The position numbers and the translations under genes are program-made. A stretch of 64,000 bases of DNA, from positions 109,785,501-109,849,500 of the forward strand of contig CM042021.1 in assembly GCA_023525975.1 (NCBI GenBank), written 5' to 3'. The notes under the pieces were generated by a model, which was not told the DNA's origin, ran no database searches, and was given only the letters and a program-made list of their open reading frames with translations. Source of the stretch: Smallanthus sonchifolius. Taxonomy: Eukaryota; Streptophyta; Magnoliopsida; Asterales; Asteraceae. This document shows positions 20,277 through 33,022 of the stretch, piece after piece; within the stretch, counting starts at the first letter, position 1, and every line of letters starts with the position of its first letter.

Positions 20277-21840
20277 ATGTCACCATTTTACAATGATCGG
20301 GTGTTCGGGACTCGAGAGGAGCTGATGGATTGGGTGCAAACTACAGCACACAAACTTGGATTGCGAAGCACTGCATATATCACATTTATGAGAATATCAT
20401 AAAGCACTGCAGGCCATCCTTTGCTCCCCAGACTGACTGGGATAAATTCACTTCTTGGTGGTATCGCGTAGTTAATTCTCTAACTACTGACGAGTATGAT
20501 CAAAATCGAACGTGGTTACGGTCAAAATTGATGGACAAGCAAAGTATTATTCTTATCTCTTAAATTCGTTCTTAAGTTTATTAAAATGTATATATATTGA
20601 AATTAACATGTTTTTATCAACGTTTCAGGTGTATTTACCTACTTGGATGCAAACTAGTTAGAAAAATATAAAGAGAAGTTTGTGTCCGCTTGAATTGATC
20701 AACATCTCAATTTTGGAGAACGAACAACGAATAGGATAGAGAGCCAATATTCTTCATTAAAAAACATTTACACAGGAATAGAACATTTTCTTTATTACTA
20801 ACAAAAGTTTCGATTGAAGCATTAGATGTATTAACAGGTGAGATGAAGCGGGTTAAATATATAAAGCAAAAAAATAAATCGTGTGGCTGTCAAATTCGTA
20901 CAAGCTGCGGTTTACCATGTGCATGTGAAATCTCTCAATATGTCGATGCAGGTGTATCGATTCCATTGCATTCGATAAATGTTTTTTTTGGAAGAAACTT
21001 GATTTAGAACCGAAACTGTTGAACCAGGATGAAACAAATGAACCTGATGATCCAGATACTGACTTTCATGAACAACTAGATGCGTTTAAAAAAGCTTACA
21101 ACAAAGAAAAAATAGCAATGGTGAAAAAGAGCTGGCTACAAAAGATAAAAGCTATATGGGATCCTAGCAGCACGATTTATGATAAGCCCGCGGTGCAAAC
21201 AAAAGCTCGTGGAAGGCCAAGTACAAATCCAAACAACAAAAAAAGCGGACCTTGCAACAGCTAAACACATTACAAATATATTGATTTCCTGGGGTTGACC
21301 CAACACAATGTTACTGATAAAAAATCACAGGACTATCACAAATATATTGATCAAATTCCAACATCTTTCAACCGTATGTGGAAGATGTAAAAGATGTGTT
21401 AGATGATGGAAATTGTGGGTTTCAAGCGACAAAGTCTGCTCTCAGGTACGGTGAAGATGATTGGCTATTAATCCGGAGGCTACTAATTGATGAGATGGTG
21501 CAGTTTGAAACACATTATAGAAAGGCTTTCTAGGACGAATAGAATGTGATGTTTTCATCCTTAGAGTGGTCAGGGCCTAGTTTTGCGCCACGAAAATACT
21601 GGATGATTATGCCAGAGACGGGGTTTTTGATTGCAAACAAGTTTAACGTAATTTTTCATTTCATATCTAAAGAAGGTAATAACAGTTCGACATTGTTTCC
21701 GCTTAGGAGAGGCCCTGACCAGTTCCCAGATAAAAAGATAATCACAATTACACTTGTGAATAAAAATCATTATGTAATGGTAGAAATGCAAGGAGAGTTT
21801 CCAATGAGTTTCACATACAACTTATAGATACTAAGGAGTG
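20277..21840 (+). pseudogene. Decayed MULE-type transposase fused to an OTU-like protease domain
   Basis: Pieces in order. ATG at 20277: MSPFYNDRVFGTREELMDWV, an N-terminal MULE-like block. It jumps at about 20393 into CRPSFAPQTDWDKFTSWWYR and NSLTTDEYD in another frame, with the DDE catalytic core missing between. Then TNRIESQYSSLK near 20730, and a SWIM zinc finger CGCQIRTSCGLPCACEISQY near 20880. A basic tail follows (21019-21264, ending in KARGRPSTNPNNKKSGPCNS). Finally an OTU-like segment (21375-21830): DVLDDGNCGFQATKSALRYG with the expected cysteine, then GFLIANKFNVIFHF and NKNHYVMVEM with the histidine. Many stops and shifts. Plant transposase genes with OTU domains are known; this one is dead. 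Confidence 0.75.
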
Positions 21841-23102
21841 AAAGAGACGCAGCTGAGTGAGAAAATGTATTTAAATCATGTCAAAAGCTTTATAAAGATT
21901 GAGTAATAAAACCTGTTAAATATGTAGTTATACATTAATTTTTTTATTTATTAATAAATTTGATTGTTTATTTTCTTATTTAAAATTTATTTATTTTTTA
22001 ATTTGTTAGTGAAATTTTTATTGTTGTTATTAATTTTCTTTTGAGATTTACATACAATTTAAAAAAAAAATAGTTAACTTAAATTAAAAAAAAGAATAAT
22101 AGTTAACTTAAATTTTAAAAAAATTATATTAAGTGTATATACAAAATTTAGAGTAAAATAAAAAACAAAGAATCCAAATAATAATGAGCAAAATTTAGAG
22201 TAAAAAAAATAAAAAATTAGTTAACTTAAATTAAAAAAAAAGACTTATTTGACTTCTTTAATGATGTATGATTATCATGGGTAAAAACAAAGAAGTCAGC
22301 TCAAATGGTGTAAAATGCTTGATTGATGGGTGTATGAATTATTGTTCACTAATAGAATTAGAAACTAATAAATGATACTTAAAAAAAATAATTTTAAACT
22401 TTTTTAATATTAAAAAATGTCCAAATTTCAAACTAATAAATACTCATGATGGCGCATTTATAGAATTAAAAAACTACTAAATGATACTAATATATAAGCT
22501 TTAAATTATATTGATATTAAAAAATGTTACAACATTTCACTAACCAACTTTCAAATTAATAAATACTTCTAAAGCCTATTAACTATCTTACGTTAAAGGT
22601 AAGTGTACAAAATTTTTAGGAGTTTGTGACGGAGTCAGAAAGTTTTTTCAGTTGGGTCGCTTTTTTTATGTTCAAATTTCTAAGTTCCTGACTAAGATTT
22701 TTTTTGACCGGTTCGGTTCGGATGATCGGGTTGGATCAGTCACATAATAAGATACGATACGATAATGCCTTAGTGGTTGACAAGGACCTCTAACCAAATA
22801 AACTCATCTAATTTCATATTTTTTATTAGAGTGATAAGATGAAATTGATTTTCGTTCCGAAGGATCCCATGGAATGTTATTCAAATATATTTTCGCGGAT
22901 TACTATTTGAAGATGACGAATGGGAATTTGATGACTTTTTAAGAAATAGTTCCATAACACGGTTAACACCTAAAACTAAAGTAAAAATTTAAGTATTCAA
23001 GTTTTACATAAACATTCAATAATCGAGAATCAAGATTAAACATTCAATAATCAAGATTAAACATTCAAGAACCAAAATTATTTCATTAAACAATAATCTA
23101 TA
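21841..23102. other. AT-rich spacer
   Basis: No coding signal. Repeated short phrases such as TTAGTTAACTTAAATTAAAAAAA and AACTAATAAATGATACT recur within 22040-22560, suggesting eroded local duplications. Confidence 0.5.
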
Positions 23103-23539
23103 TCTATATTATCTAATAAATAAAAGTTTTTCATGCCACGTATCGCCTCCATATTTATTCTTATCATTTTTCCCGCCTCTCTCTCTTATTAAATACATTT
23201 CTATCTTTTAATAATAATAATATATTTTTAAAGAAAATACTAATTATACTAATAAAACATATTTATTTTAAATTATCCCTTATTATAAGAAACTTTGAAA
23301 TCTAATTATCTAACTTTTATTTTCAATTAAATAGTAATGAAAAATCAAATTACATTAAATAGTAAATAACGTATTTTTAAAACACAATTATATATTAATT
23401 TTTACATATTTTGAATTTTGTTTTCTATCCTTAACATATGTAATACACTTTTACACATGTAAAATATATACATAAAAATTTAAGAATTTTATGTATTGAT
23501 ATTTTTCACTCCGTATGTATTACACGAGTTCTAAGCTAG
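23103..23539 (+). mobile_element. Short non-autonomous Helitron, copy 3
   Basis: It starts TCTATATTATCTAATAAATA after TA and ends CTAG before a T (23536-23539). It is the reverse complement of copy 2 along its whole 437 bases, including CATGCCACGTATCGCCTCC and CCCGCCTCTCTCTCTTATT. Its terminal hairpin has decayed (CCGTATGTATTACACGAG). Confidence 0.88.
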
Positions 23540-23850
23540 TATACTAATAAGTAATACATAAAATTTCAAGTTTGGGATAAAAAAAATACAAACTAACCTT
23601 CTTGTTGCATAATCATTGTTGAAGTGCTAAATTTTATCTTTTGATTGCGATTAAAATAGATTGAAACTTCAAACCTCTGATTGAAACTCGAAATTCAGAA
23701 GACAGAAGTCGACTGTGGCTTTGTGCCTTTGCCTCTGACCCTCTGCCGATTGTCGATTTTCGAAGGAAGAAAAGAACACAAAGCGTTGTTTTTTTTTGTT
23801 TTTTAGAATTTAGTTTAATATTAATCAGAAACTTTTGCTATTTTCGTAAT
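23540..23850. other. Spacer, nothing recognised
   Basis: AT-rich with a short GC-richer patch (23700-23780). No readable coding frame. Confidence 0.45.
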
Positions 23851-24823
23851 ATCACACGGGAAGAGGTGGGGAGAGCCCTTAAGAAGATGAAAAGGGCTAA
23901 GGCGGTTGGACCAGAAAACATACCCGTTGAGGTATTGTAACATCTCGAGTTTTAGAACACGGAAAACTTAGCGAAAATTTAAAACTTAGCAAGGATGTGA
24001 GGAGCGGGCTTGGGCTTGAGTATATGGGACAACAAGGGCAAGGGTTGGGCCCCTTATAAGCTTCAAGACCAGCCCTAAACCCCCATTACAACACCATTTT
24101 TGTTTTTCTAGAGATAGAGAGAGTGAGAGAGAAGTTAGAGAGAGAAGGTGTCGGTTTTGCTCCAAGATGGAACCAAACTTCTTCTCCAGTGATAACACGA
24201 AGCTTTGCTGAAGGATCGAGCCGAATAAAGGTAAGAAACTTGCTCAGATCTGAGTTTTTGGTCGAAATGGGTTTTTTGGGTTACATTTACGTATAAAAAG
24301 AGGTTTTAAACTTGGATCTAGCTTCATGGTTAAGATTAGAACGTTTTAGAACATAAATGTTATGATTTTGGATAGAAAACGAGTCTGATTGGATTGTGTG
24401 TTCTTGAGCCGACTCTTGAGAGTTGCTACCTGCAAGTAGCGACACTCAACGAAGGAGATGAAGAGAGAATCGGCCAAGTGAGAATCAGCCCTTATAGCAC
24501 GACACAAGTCCTAAACGCAAGTTCAGGCGACTTTCCAGAGTATCAGACGACTTTGTCAGCCGGCTCTCTAGTGTATTAGCCGAGTCTAGCAAGTTTAACC
24601 GATTTTATGTATTGTATTCGCACAGATCATGTAGCACTCGTTTAGCCCAAGCATTTAGTTTCAGTAGACATAATATCAGGTGAGTTCTAATCCCCTTTTT
24701 GCCTGCTTTAGGTGTGGTATGCATACTTAGTGTAAAACATTTATTACGTATTTTATATTGATAAACAAAGTGAAAGCTATGTTTTAGTGACAAGTTTAAA
24801 AGAGGCAATTGTACGTTTTGAGC

Positions 24824-25067
24824 AAAGTATAGTTATATCATTAGCAAGCGTTTACTATATTTTCATATACATAAACAAAGGTATGATATATATGACAAGC
24901 TATGTTTCAGTAAAGTATAGTTATATCATTGGAAAACGTTTACTATATTTTCATATACATAAACAAAGGCATAATAATTATGAGAAGCTATGTTTAAGTA
25001 AAGTATAGTTATATCATTGGCAAGCGTTTACTATATTTTCATATACATAAACAAAGGTATGATATGC
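24824..25067. repeat. ~85-90-bp tandem repeat, three units, in the solo LTR
   Basis: Three successive units share AAGTATAGTTATATCATT, then GTTTACTATATTTTCATATA and CATAAACAAAGG. Confidence 0.88.
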
Positions 25068-25295
25068 GGTAAGTATGATCAAGTTAAAGAAAGTTTATGA
25101 ACAGAAAGTGAACAGTCTTCATATGGGAAGTGAACCAATTGGATAAGGTCCATGGGACAGATGTTACTTGTACATGATGCCAGATATGGGTGATACCCAT
25201 TAGTAAGAGTCTTGATGGCTCATTAACAGTTGTACAATTGGGATGAGTGACGACGGTTGCTTGGGGGACTACGCAATCCCCCATGTACCAGTTAA

Positions 25296-25603
25296 GCGGT
25301 ATTGATCACGAGGACAATACCCGGTGTTAATCACGAGGACAACATCGTGTCGTGTCGTGTTGATCACGAGGACAACATCAATGGGTCACGAGGACCAAAC
25401 TATGCTGAGCGGTATTGATCACAAGGATAATACCAGTTGTTGATCACGAGGACAACATCATGCTAAGCGGTATTGCTCACGAGGACAATACCAGTAGTGA
25501 CAAGGATTTGACGGTTAAGTGGTACTGATCACGAGGACAATATCAGCAGTGATAAGAATTGACGGTTAAGCGGTATTGATCACGAGGGCAGTACCAACAG
25601 TGA
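25296..25603. repeat. GATCACGAGGACAA minisatellite in the solo LTR
   Basis: About nine occurrences of (T)GATCACGAGGACAA or one-base variants sit in a loose ~30-50-base period, often as GCGGTATTGATCACGAGGAC then AATACC. The same CACGAGGACAA phrase occurs once in each LARD LTR (near 29460 and 39226). Confidence 0.85.
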
Positions 25604-26312
25604 GTGACAAGGGATTGACGGTTACCTTATGAATGTTTTAAACTGCTTTGAAAAGTGAAGTATGTAAAGTTTCGCCTTAAGGGCGGTATGTATGTATTAG
25701 TAAATCTTTTGCATAATTGATTTAAAGTCAACGTTAGAACTCACTCAGCGTTGCTGATTTTTAGTATGCATATCAATTAAGTGTAGGTGGCAGTAGATGG
25801 ATGTGGATGCTTGGCTTGGCGAGGAGAGTTACCCAAAGATCAGCATCTTGCATCCTGTTTGTGTTATGATTATGTTTCAGTTGTTTAAGACAAGTTTCAT
25901 TTCTTATCAGACAAGTTATGTTTAGACATGTTATGTATTTTCGCTGCCTATGTTAAAGTTTAAATCGTTTTCGCTGCATGTGTTGAATGTCTTGTGTTTA
26001 AGTGCTATGTGTTGACGAGTAAATCTAATAAGTGAGGCCTCCCGGGTTTGGGGCCTTACAGGTATGGAAATGCTTGGGGGAGGAAGGAGTTCAGTGATTA
26101 ACAAATCTGTTCAATACTATCTTTAAAACCGGAAAGATGCTAGATAAATGGAGAAGTAGTGTCTTAGTTCCTTTGTATAACAATAAAGGAGATGCTCAAT
26201 GTTGTGTAAACTATACGGGGATCAAACTAATAAGTCACACCATGAAATTATGGGAAAGAGTTATTGAAACAAGAATTCAACGGGAAACACAGGTTACAGT
26301 AAACAAGTTTGG

Positions 26313-26487
26313 TAGAACTTGGAAGACCGGACGAAGGTGTTGTGGGTGTTCTTCACGAGTATGACTGAAAATCAATATGCCATCAAAATAAACGACCAAG
26401 AATTTACCAATAAAGCTTCTAAAAACCTGATTCATGAGCCGCATAAAGGTGTTGGGCGCGTTAGAGAGCCCGAACGACATGACCATC
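26313..26487 (-). pseudogene. Reina-type Ty3/gypsy RT, C-terminal fragment
   Basis: The minus strand reads SFGLSNAPNTFMRLMNQVFR, then KFLVVYFDGILIFSHTREEH and HLRPVFQVL before meeting the LINE at 26312. The catalytic box is YFDG, so the second catalytic aspartate is replaced by glycine. It is the downstream part of the RT whose middle is at 28178-28472. Confidence 0.88.
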
Positions 26488-28116
26488 TAATATGCCCTAA
26501 AATATACATGTTTTTTATGTATAAGAATCCCCATATTATGGTACTAATTGAATAATAACCTTGCAATTGATACTTAAAATGTTAATATTTCATAATTGCA
26601 GGTTATTCGGTGTCCTGAGATAAACAAATCTAAAACCAGTCAAAAATACCAAGAAATCAAGCCTTTTGGAAGATCATTGCTGAGCTTTGACCCCCAAGAA
26701 GTCAACCAAGGTCAACAAAAGTCAACCAGGAGCTAAAAGACAAAACTGGGAAGCAGGAAGGGGATGCACGGCCGTGCATCCCAATGCACGGGCGTGCATT
26801 TGCCTCCCTTGCTCCCCACGGCTCCAAGTACACTACCACTCGTACCCTATGATTCTCCAGGTGTTTGCCCGCCCGTGCAATCCAATGCACGGCCGTTCAT
26901 TGCTCATTCTGAGGCCTATAAATAGGAGGCTTGGGTTCTTCATTCAACACACCTCAAGATACATTACCATAACTCAAGAAGATTCCATTTATGTTGTTTA
27001 GAGTAGAGAGTAAAGAGTAGAGAGGCTCCTCCTCTTTGTCCGCAATAGGGGAGTCTACGAAACTCAGCGTTACGCTAGTTAGTATGGCCATTCATGGCTA
27101 AACTCTTTGTATTGCTAGGGTGAAGATGAAGTTTGGTGTATGTTAATGTTTAACATATTAATCCAGTGGTATGTTTATGTCTTTAATTATTCGATCTTAA
27201 AACCACCTTCTAGGTGGGCTTTTTATTATTTTCTAAACTTGTCTTTACACTTGTAAGTGTTCTTGATTTTGAAAGCGTAATACGTAAAACCTTTTTAATC
27301 AAACTTCTCTTGAAACTTGTACGTCTTTATACAAGAAGATTTTGATAAGACAAGGCTTGGTTAATACTAATAAGGTCGTACGTCTTTATACGAACTTGTT
27401 ATGAGACCAAGAATTGGTGAACTCACGTTGGGAACGGTAAGTCTTTATACATGGTCCCATTGTTACACCGCCTCCCAGTGAACAAAGTCTAATCACTCTT
27501 TTACTAATAATACTTAAGCATTTAAGTTCGACGTCTTAAACCAACTTGGAGATAACATTCAAAGAGTTGAGGGTAACGTTGTCCCTAACTGGGAATCATT
27601 ACCATTTTATTATTAAAGATTATAATTCGTGAACCAAATGTTGTTAGAATGAGGCTCTAGCGGTGTACCTTTCACACATTTGTATTAGTCATACCACCAG
27701 ATTAGTCAACATAACATTATCATATACCAAGCGGATTCGAAGCCCAAAGCAATACTCTTCATGACCTGATCATCTTCGAGATATTTACTTTCTTGCTATT
27801 TAATATTCTGCTATTTACATTTTTGTTACACACTTTATGCACATTTTTACTTTTCTGCTATTTACTTTATCGTCATTTACTTTTCTGTCATTTACTTTTC
27901 TGCTTCACAAGCACACAAAACCCACTTACTAATTAAACCGGCTAAACGATAACAAAAGTTGAGTATTGGAACTCGACCGTGTCCATTGGTTCAATACTTG
28001 GTTCTTACCTAAACTATTACGCTGCGATAGGTACACTTGCCTATTGTGTGTGTTTTAAGTTTAAAGTAATTATCATTTTATAAATTTAAAACCTGATCTC
28101 GTGAAACCAACATTTC

Positions 28117-28153
<37 letters not shown>

Positions 28154-28177
28154 TTCTATATCACACGCACGCTATCA
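26488..28177 (+). mobile_element. Athila-type solo LTR (1.7 kb) with perfect CCATC duplication
   Basis: CCATC occurs at 26483-26487 and 28178-28182, and removing the insert rejoins the Reina RT frame. It starts TAATATGCCCT (TG eroded to TA) and ends CACGCACGCTATCA. It is the same family, in opposite orientation, as the LTR at 42269-44093: shared phrases include GTACACTTGCCTATTGTGTG and the GCACGG-type palindromes. A (TA)n run lies near its end. Confidence 0.9.
26763..26912. repeat. GCACGGCCGTGC-type palindromes in the Athila-type solo LTR
   Basis: Two pairs: ATGCACGGCCGTGCATCCCA then ATGCACGGGCGTGCATTTG; and GCCCGTGCAATCC then ATGCACGGCCGTTCATTGC. The related LTR has the equivalent block at about 43695-43835. 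Confidence 0.8.
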
Positions 28178-28472
28178 CCATCCACTCATATAAACCATCA
28201 CGATTCTTAAAAGTTGTCATCCACTCGTCTCCTGGCCTAAAATGAATCTGATGGTACCCGCTTCTCATGTCAATCTTGGAGAAAACTTGTGTGCCATGCA
28301 ATTGTTCAACTAGATCATCAAACTGGAGAATAGGATACCCGTATTTGACCGTGATTTTATTAACGACACATGAATCAATACACATCCGATATTTGCCCCT
28401 TGTTTTAGGACTAGCAAGGCGGGGACCGCGCACGGGCTTTTGCTCTCACGTATCAATCGTTTGTCTAACAAT
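28178..28472 (-). pseudogene. Reina-type Ty3/gypsy RT, central fragment
   Basis: It reads LLDKRLIRESKSPCAVPALL, then YRMCIDS, VNKITVKYGYPI, FSKIDMRSGYHQI and GDEWMTTFKNRDGLYEWM, covering the RT fingers and the first catalytic aspartate. One side is broken by the Athila-type solo LTR and the other by the LARD-like element, with the coding sequence resuming at 40917. Confidence 0.9.
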
Positions 28473-29185
28473 TGTAAGGCCCCAAACCAGGCACCCTACA
28501 ATTAGTTCTCATAACCGGTTATACTCTTTAAAATACTCATGTTATTAATCAAACTACAAGGGAAGTCTTTTTAAAAGTAGTTATTGCTATTTAATACTGT
28601 TAGCGTCATTAAGTTTACCTCACGAATGCCTGCACACCAATCCGAGTAGTACCGCTCCTAAGCTAAGATACGTCTACCCCAAAGCTCATCTGCAACACAA
28701 TCTAACGTACACACAAAGTCAACTACGCTGAGTGAGTTCTAATAGTTTAAATTATATAAAAACCAACTCGTCATATTTTCATATCTATCCTTACTCAAGA
28801 CCCTCTGGTCCTTATGAAACAATTTTATAAATTTTCCTCATATAGATAACCCTGTTATCTTACAATAGGATTCACCACCCCGGACTCAACCCACCATTTT
28901 AACCCAGTAAGTCTCTCCGACATGGATCGAGCTTAACACCTTGATAACTCAAAGTTTACCACACATATTAACCAAGCACTGGTTATCTCAACCAACCTCT
29001 AGACAGTGACTTACCAGCCCTAACCAAGACTCTCATAAATCAACTGACTCAACAGTTGTAACACAGTGTCGTCATCCCGACACAACGGTCAATCTAACTC
29101 TATACCCCACATTAATATCATATACTCACCACATCAATATCATCTCATACACAATAATTATAACTAAACACTTTCATACAATTTA

Positions 29186-29235
<50 letters not shown>

Positions 29236-31211
29236 CCAAACACATACCTCCTCACTGCACCCTCTTCAGGGTTATCCCCGTCGGGATTCTCGTCATGAGC
29301 TTCACTCTACCCTTGTTACAGGGCCCCGCCACTAATCATAGCGACACACTCGTCATCTTACGATGACTTGGTGACAACACTTGAAGAACTTTGTTCTCCA
29401 TAACATAACTTGTAGTGTCATAAAGACAATAACGCAAACACACCCGTTTGCCGTGCCACGAGGACAACGATGCAAACACAACACATAACACATAATACAT
29501 ATCGTCACATATTATTTATATGCATAGTTACTAGGACTACACTATATACACATTCCCAGGATAATATATATCCTACACAAACTCATGAGCGTCTAGCCCT
29601 CATCCTGACCTACTCCGACTAACTCATAACACATAACAGCAGACTAGCATTTACACGACCCGTTAGCTAGCATGTACCTCACATACTCACTCTAGATAAC
29701 ACAATCTACTTACACTCATAAGCCGTTTATATTATATCCCGACTCACCCTAACTAACTCATAACACAACACACGTCATTAACTGTTTTACCCCTAACTCA
29801 CATAGTCACCATAGACACCCCCATAGACTCTCCAACTCATTAACAATGTATTAATTCATAAACACCTTGGGTAAAAACCCAAAACTCTTAATATGTTTAA
29901 TTAAACAAACATGTCTCATGAGCGTGTACGATATCCCCAAAAACATTAAAAACATTTAAAGAGGGAATTAGAAACTCACTGGCTAGGCTGAGTCCCAGTC
30001 CCTGCTCTGCAACTCGATCGATCATGCTCGAAACCCGTACCTATCAAGGCATGATCACAAGATCAGAATACGTGCCAAACACATGTCGAATACACACAAT
30101 TATAAATGGCTCCCGACACCCTTCTTTCCTGCTCGCCCTTCTTTCTCTGTGAAACTCTAGTCTCATGGGTTTACATATTACGTTGCTCCTGGCCTGCTTA
30201 GGATTCGTGTGCCCAAATCCAAGCTTCCATGCATGCACGTACGCGTCAACGCAAACCCTAAATCAAGAAACATGCGAGCGTGAGCCGGATTCCTTTGCAT
30301 GCATGCAAGTATACCATGCAGAAACCCTAATCGGCTAACACCACGCTCGACGCATTTACGCACCACCATCGTGCGCTTTCGTACCATCGTCTTCGTTCCC
30401 ACCTCCGAGAACCGCCATGCACGTTCCCATTGTCCTCCTCATTACACAAAACCTCAGCCGAGGTCCTTGACATGCCAAAACTATCACCACAGCCGTCTCC
30501 GGTCGTTCCCCGTCGAAAACACCTCGCACCACTTGCTACGGGTCGGTAGCCACTCGCCTGCGCCCCTCCTTCTTCTCTGTTCTTCCCCGTCAGCCGACCA
30601 CCCCTTATCGGGTCCACGACCGCCCCATCATTCCCTCTCCTTCGAGCTTCACCGTCGCCGAGCCATCATCCTAAGCCCGAGCGCCACCCCTGCCCGTCGC
30701 CTACTACCGCCTTCTGAAATAACATCTCCGCCACCCCGGCCATCGCCGTGTTCTCCTTTCCGATCACCACAATTTAACCAAAACCCTAATCGGGTTTTAA
30801 ACCAAAACAACACAATCATAAACGCGAAAAAAGGGTAAACAAGGATTGCCTCGGCTAAACTTAGAGTTTCCGCTCAAAATCGTCTTGAAACCACGATGAA
30901 TTCCCGTCGCCGGCCTTCCCTGAACTCCGGTGTCCCGCTCCCTCTTTTCTCCTCTGCCGTCGAGTGCTACCTAGGCCGAATGCCTAGGGTTTCCCTTGGC
31001 AAAGGTTTTTAAACCTTTGCTTGTTACATTCGGGTCCCTCTAGTTACATCTCGTGTGTTTCGATCCCAACTCGTATTTTAAATGGAAAACGGTTCCTTTA
31101 CCGCGGTTAAAACACATTTTTCGTCAAGTCTTTGCTCCACAATACCTTTACATAAGATCCGTGTCGTCTACTAGCCAGAGTCATTGTATTTAGGATTTTC
31201 AGGATGTTACA
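28473..31211 (-). repeat. 3' LTR of the LARD-like element
   Basis: It starts TGTAAGGCCCCAAACC and ends AGGATGTTACA. Roughly 90% similar by eye to the right LTR. It contains a (CA)n(TA)n tract (29190-29232) and, at about 30230-30960, a GC-rich block very unlike the AT-rich rest. Confidence 0.88.
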
Positions 31212-32749
31212 AGTCTACCCCCCCTTAAAAGAGGATTCGTCCTCAAATCCTGCGTCGGTATAATTCAACCAAACTTACATTCAGCTCCGACTGATGCATC
31301 CCTGAATCCTTTAATGTCATGCCCTCGACTTAGTATTCATTCTCATCTAATTACCTTCCTAACGTGAACACCATCCTTTGTGTTCATAGAAGTCTTCTCC
31401 CTCCTCCGTTTTCCACTTTGGAACTAGTAGGTCCCACCTACATATTCCTTTATTACTCGTCCCACCAACCTTTACCCATGCGGTACGGCACCGCTCATTT
31501 CCTGCTTACTTGTCACAATTCACTAATCTCCATCATGCAATGATTTCTTACTTCAAGCATCACTGACTTACTCATAAGGGTACTATGCCCCTCTTTGATG
31601 GTCTCCAGGAGCTTGTGCAAGGCTACACCGGTCTCCACAAAATTTCTCTACCTGTATCTCTTTACTTCATTGTCACGCGTTCAATACGCCCCTTAGGTAT
31701 GCACATACTCCCAACACTAGGGTCATCTTCACCAACTCTCGATGTTTCTCAACGGCTTACTTACCACCGTCATGTCTGTTACAACAGCTATACACTTGCT
31801 TTACTTGAATGCCCTACAAAAGCTCACCTTAAGCTAGTCTTAAATTTTCCAGCGTAGGCATCTCCTTTACTTAGGTGCAATACTGCACCTACCCCTCCTG
31901 AGTTTTACTTTCTCATTGTTGCTTTACTATTACCATGCGATCACCGACCGCGTCTCGTTTATCATGTACGAACATGAAGTCCGTATGCTCAAAAGCCTCA
32001 GCTATCCGTAGTCTCGTTCAGAGAGAACATCCCCATTCCTCTTGTTCCTCACCTCGACTCTGAATCCTTCATATGGAACGTGTTCCATGAAGACCCTTCG
32101 TCACATTGATAACTCCGTGCTGAAATATCCAGTGTCGTCAACTTGATCTCATCATAAATATCTTTGGTCAAGCGTCCACATAAACGCTTTCATCATCAAC
32201 TCTCACAATTCCACCCCTTGGCTCCGTGCTCCAAATTACCGAGATATAAGTGTAGATATCTCCCACGAGCACCTCTCTGATCGTCTAAAAAACGTCAAAA
32301 CTCCTCGCATCATCTCGGCACATCAAATTCCAAGAGGATCATCAAAGGTAGAAGTATTCCACCAGAGTACCTCGTCTAAACGTCCTACACATGACTCACC
32401 GTGTACTACAAGGACACACACCGACATAACATAATGACAGAACACACAATGTTCTTCATACGTACTAGTAACCCCAAACTCTAAACACACACAAACTACT
32501 AGACCTGCTACGTGGATGCGACATGACCACATCATTCGTAGACACACAAACTCCTGAACCTTATCTCTTACTCACCACAACGGTGGCCCCTGCCACACGT
32601 CATCACGTACTCACACAGAGTTCACATGGTCGTACCCCACACAGGACGTTACCAAAGGTTCAAAACGACACACTACTTAGACTAGACACAAGGCATTAAC
32701 TCACAAGTTATAATATAGGTGTCACACACTAGACATCATCCTACACTTC

Positions 32750-33022
32750 TTACACGTAACATAATAATTTCTCACAGGATCCCGTCCCGAACATTTATAC
32801 CCACACACAAGGTATATAACTACAATTTCCCACAAGACCTCGTCCTGACCACTTATACACACTAAAGATGCATATTTATGATTCCCCACGGGACCTTGTC
32901 CTAAACATTTATACATACTAAAGATGTATATTTATGATTTTCCACAGGACCTCGTCCTGAAAATTTACACCTACTAAGGATGTATAATCATAACTCCCCA
33001 CAGGACCCCGTCTTGAACACTC
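32750..33022. repeat. ~60-bp tandem repeat in the LARD internal region
   Basis: Four to five imperfect units each contain CCCACAGGACC(T/C)CGTCCTGA or a variant, followed by a-catTTATACa.aCTAAaGATG and TATA. The spacing is regular. Confidence 0.8.

Larger units (their letters stand above)
23936..26060 (+). mobile_element. Solo LTR (2.1 kb) with perfect GGTAT duplication
   Basis: It starts TGTAACATCTCGAG and ends GGGGCCTTACA. GGTAT is present at 23931-23935 and 26061-26065, and removing the insert restores the LINE frame. Both ends resemble those of the LARD-like element at 28473-40916 read on its minus strand, so they are probably related families. It contains two tandem arrays, listed separately. 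No internal region is present, so it formed by LTR-LTR recombination. Confidence 0.92.
23851..26312 (+). pseudogene. LINE (L1-type) reverse transcriptase fragment, split by a solo LTR
   Basis: Segment one (23851-23935) reads EEVGRALKKMKRAKAVGPEN and then IPVEV. After the solo LTR and its GGTAT duplication the same frame resumes at 26061 with WKCLGEEG, then LTNLFNTIFKTGKMLDKWRS, SSVLVPLYNNKGDAQ and NYTGIKLISHTMKLWERVIE, to about 26312. These are the RT fingers of a non-LTR element. One TGA lies just after GEEGVQ (~26090). The catalytic FADD region is absent because sequence changes abruptly to a Reina RT at 26313. Confidence 0.88.

Noticed and set aside
25296..25603. Repeat-spacer pattern reminiscent of a CRISPR array
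   Set aside because: Spacers share sequence with each other, the period is irregular, and it lies inside a plant LTR with a perfect target duplication.
30299..30838. 179-codon plus-strand frame, with a related 136-codon frame at 39954-40364
   Set aside because: Both lie in the two LTRs of one element, so similarity is not evidence of coding. Composition is low-complexity (His/Arg/Ser/Pro) and no domain is visible.
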